Positions 21,416 through 21,978 of a stretch of DNA of 21,978 nt are shown here, in pieces; position 1 is the stretch's first letter, and every line of letters starts with the position of its first letter. The stretch is from Candidatus Woesearchaeota archaeon. Lineage in GTDB: Archaea > Nanobdellota > Nanobdellia > Woesearchaeales > UBA525. The notes under the pieces were generated by a model. That model did not search any database. It was given only the letters and a program-made list of their open reading frames with translations, and was not told the origin of the DNA. Made by a program: the position numbers and the translations under genes. The stretch covers positions 1-21,978 of the forward strand of contig JAJPEB010000003.1 of NCBI GenBank assembly GCA_023252315.1, read 5' to 3'.

Positions 21416-21513
21416 CTCCTGTTCGACGCCAAGGCAGCAGCTCTCTCTTTTGCGGGATGTGTTGCGGAACGTGTCGAAGTTGCCGAGAAAAAGCAATGAG
21501 TGAGATGGGAACA

Positions 21514-21675
21514 TCATCCCCCGAGGATCGACTTGACGGGGCTCAGGCTGTCCGTGCCCGCCTGCACGATGTGCTTGCTCACGAGCAGGTACGAGAGGTA
21601 GATGATCGCGGCGCCGATGACGACCGCGACTATCCACATCAAGGTGCCGTTGTCCATGCCTCTCCTGCTCCGCAT
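21514..21675 (-). CDS. Tiny pilin-like membrane protein, 53 aa
   Basis: From ATG 21675 the protein begins MRSRRGMDNGTLMWIVAVVI, then a membrane helix (to about residue 34) and a polar tail ending SLSPVKSILGG. A later ATG at 21657 (47 aa, MDNGTLMWIV) has GGAGAGG upstream and is a real alternative; ATG 21687 is less likely. The basic leader followed by a single hydrophobic helix is like the other pilin-like proteins, but the RGMD site matches the prepilin pattern less well. It follows the 46-aa gene by 5 bp and is convergent with the main pilin-like operon across the hairpin array. Too short for a family call; likely a subunit of the same envelope system. Confidence 0.6.
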   Translation of the reverse strand: MRSRRGMDNGTLMWIVAVVIGAAIIYLSYLLVSKHIVQAGTDSLSPVKSILGG

Positions 21676-21680
21676 GCGGC

Positions 21681-21821
21681 TCACCATTCGACCAGCCTGC
21701 GGAAGAAGTCCCCGATCTGCGCGAAGGTGCCGCTGATGACGAGGAACAGGATGAGCACCGCGATGAGGACGATGACGGCCACCGCCATCGACACGCTGAA
21801 GCTGATCTGTCCGTCGCGCAT
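21681..21821 (-). CDS. Tiny pilin-like membrane protein, 46 aa
   Basis: This frame runs from ATG 21821 to TGA 21681-21683. It begins MRDGQISFSVSMAVAVIVLI, with the prepilin-like DGQI motif, then one long membrane helix and a short tail GTFAQIGDFFRRLVEW. The [DRK][GA]Q-hydrophobic motif is shared with the five pilin-like proteins on the other strand. A TATA box at 21842-21850 lies 25 bp upstream, so the mRNA is leaderless, and the stop is 5 bp before the next gene's start, so both form one operon. At 46 residues it is nearly all helix, like the core of a pilin fibre without a globular head, and could be the main helical subunit. That role is inference. Confidence 0.65.
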   Translation of the reverse strand: MRDGQISFSVSMAVAVIVLIAVLILFLVISGTFAQIGDFFRRLVEW

Positions 21822-21841
21822 GCCCCCGCTCTCTCGCGGGT

Positions 21842-21850
21842 GATTTATTA
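21842..21850 (-). promoter_or_regulatory. TATA box for the tiny pilin-like operon
   Basis: The minus strand reads TAATAAATC, centred 25 bp before ATG 21821, giving a leaderless mRNA. Confidence 0.55.
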
Positions 21851-21937
21851 GCTATTCGGATGCTGTAGACATCGCGCCACACTCTCTGCACGTTCTTTCG
21901 CGGAGTGTCGCTGCCTTGGAGTACGACAGGAGAGCGG

Positions 21938-21978
21938 GCGATTCGCTCGGAAACGTAGCGTTTCCGGCGTGCTGGAAA
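21938..21978. repeat. Hairpin-pair unit 3, cut by window end
   Basis: GCTCGG (21945-21950) leads into GGAAACG-TAG-CGTTTCC (21949-21965), spacer GGCGTGCT, then GGAAA at the window end, the start of the second hairpin. The 13-nt left arm GCGATTCGCTCGG (21938-21950) is the exact reverse complement of the right arm of unit 1 (21344-21356). This shows the element is dispersed and has defined ends. The 21851-21937 stretch before it holds no gene, only a weak ACACTC/GAGTGT inverted repeat. Confidence 0.7.

Larger units (their letters stand above)
21238..21441. repeat. Array of paired short hairpins inside nested inverted repeats
   Basis: Two head-to-head units (21298-21349 and 21363-21415) each hold two perfect hairpins. 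A 9-bp inverted repeat CGAGGCCGC/GCGGCCTCG (21282-21290 with 21355-21363) encloses the first unit. A GCTGCTGC-GGCGT/ACGCC-AAG-GCAGCAGC repeat (21238-21250 with 21426-21441) bounds the whole, interrupted by 3 nt. The array fills the 301-bp gap between two convergent operons (21213-21513), which has no gene. It may act as a transcription terminator or barrier, RNA 3'-end stabiliser or protein-binding site, or be a mobile REP-like element. No transposase is present. Confidence 0.75.

Noticed and set aside
21238..21441. CRISPR array
   Set aside because: The hairpins are palindromes with variable tips in alternating orientation, not identical direct repeats with unique spacers of constant length.
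1..21978. tRNA or rRNA genes
   Set aside because: The spacers were scanned by eye for a T-loop box (GGTTCRA) and acceptor stems; none was found. The scan was not exhaustive for intron-containing or split tRNAs.

Overview
The window reads as a GC-rich archaeal chromosome, most likely from a DPANN-type lineage (Diapherotrites/Micrarchaeota-like or a relative; the exact phylum cannot be settled from this sequence). The archaeal evidence is a clear TATA-binding protein, a RNase P p30-like subunit, a TtuA/Ncs6 tRNA thiolase, TATA boxes about 26 bp upstream of start codons with no leader, and several short proteins with archaeal class III (prepilin-type) signal sequences of the kind found in DPANN genomes. 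A bacterial-type S4/RsuA-RluB pseudouridine synthase and a stand-alone CheY-like receiver suggest some exchange with bacteria. Long reading frames opposite the real genes are side effects of the very high GC at third codon positions.

Layout. (1) 1-3409, minus: the N-terminal 1136 codons of a large secreted protein with three internal repeats and a Cys-rich C-terminal part. It lies downstream of a ThiS/MoaD-like sulfur carrier (3498-3695, minus). (2) 3726-4409: a structured, gene-poor stretch, then a zinc-ribbon protein and a 42-residue protein on plus. (3) 4447-5385, minus: an unknown protein, divergent from tbp (5561-6151), whose promoter region has an unusual cluster of TATA-like boxes. (4) 6402-7002, minus: an AbrB/PIN toxin-antitoxin pair. 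(5) 7090-11472: information-processing and signalling genes, namely TtuA-like thiolase, an unknown protein, RNase P p30-like protein, a degenerate and a canonical receiver domain, an S4 pseudouridine synthase and a possible GHKL/RsbW-like ATPase. (6) 11580-21212, plus: a seven-gene surface/pilin-like locus. It comprises two large exported proteins (729 and 1161 aa) and five small or medium proteins with an [RK][GA]Q prepilin-like motif before the hydrophobic N-terminal helix. Five of the six gene boundaries overlap or nearly abut. Two further tiny pilin-like genes (21514-21821) run toward it on minus.

Between these converging pilin-like operons lies the most unusual DNA in the window: an array of perfect short hairpins (7-8 bp stem, usually a 3-nt loop, constant GGAAA/TTTCC base, variable tip). 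They are arranged in head-to-head pairs closed by a GCTCGG/CCGAGC outer stem. A third copy starts at 21945 and runs off the window end. Compensatory changes keep the stems perfect. I know of no named family matching it.

How the genes fit together: the sulfur carrier and the TtuA-like enzyme are plausible partners in tRNA 2-thiolation. The two receivers and the possible ATPase could form a small signalling set. The pilin-like and surface proteins probably build a cell-surface structure whose assembly ATPase and prepilin peptidase are not in this window. No rRNA, tRNA, CRISPR array or transposase was recognised.
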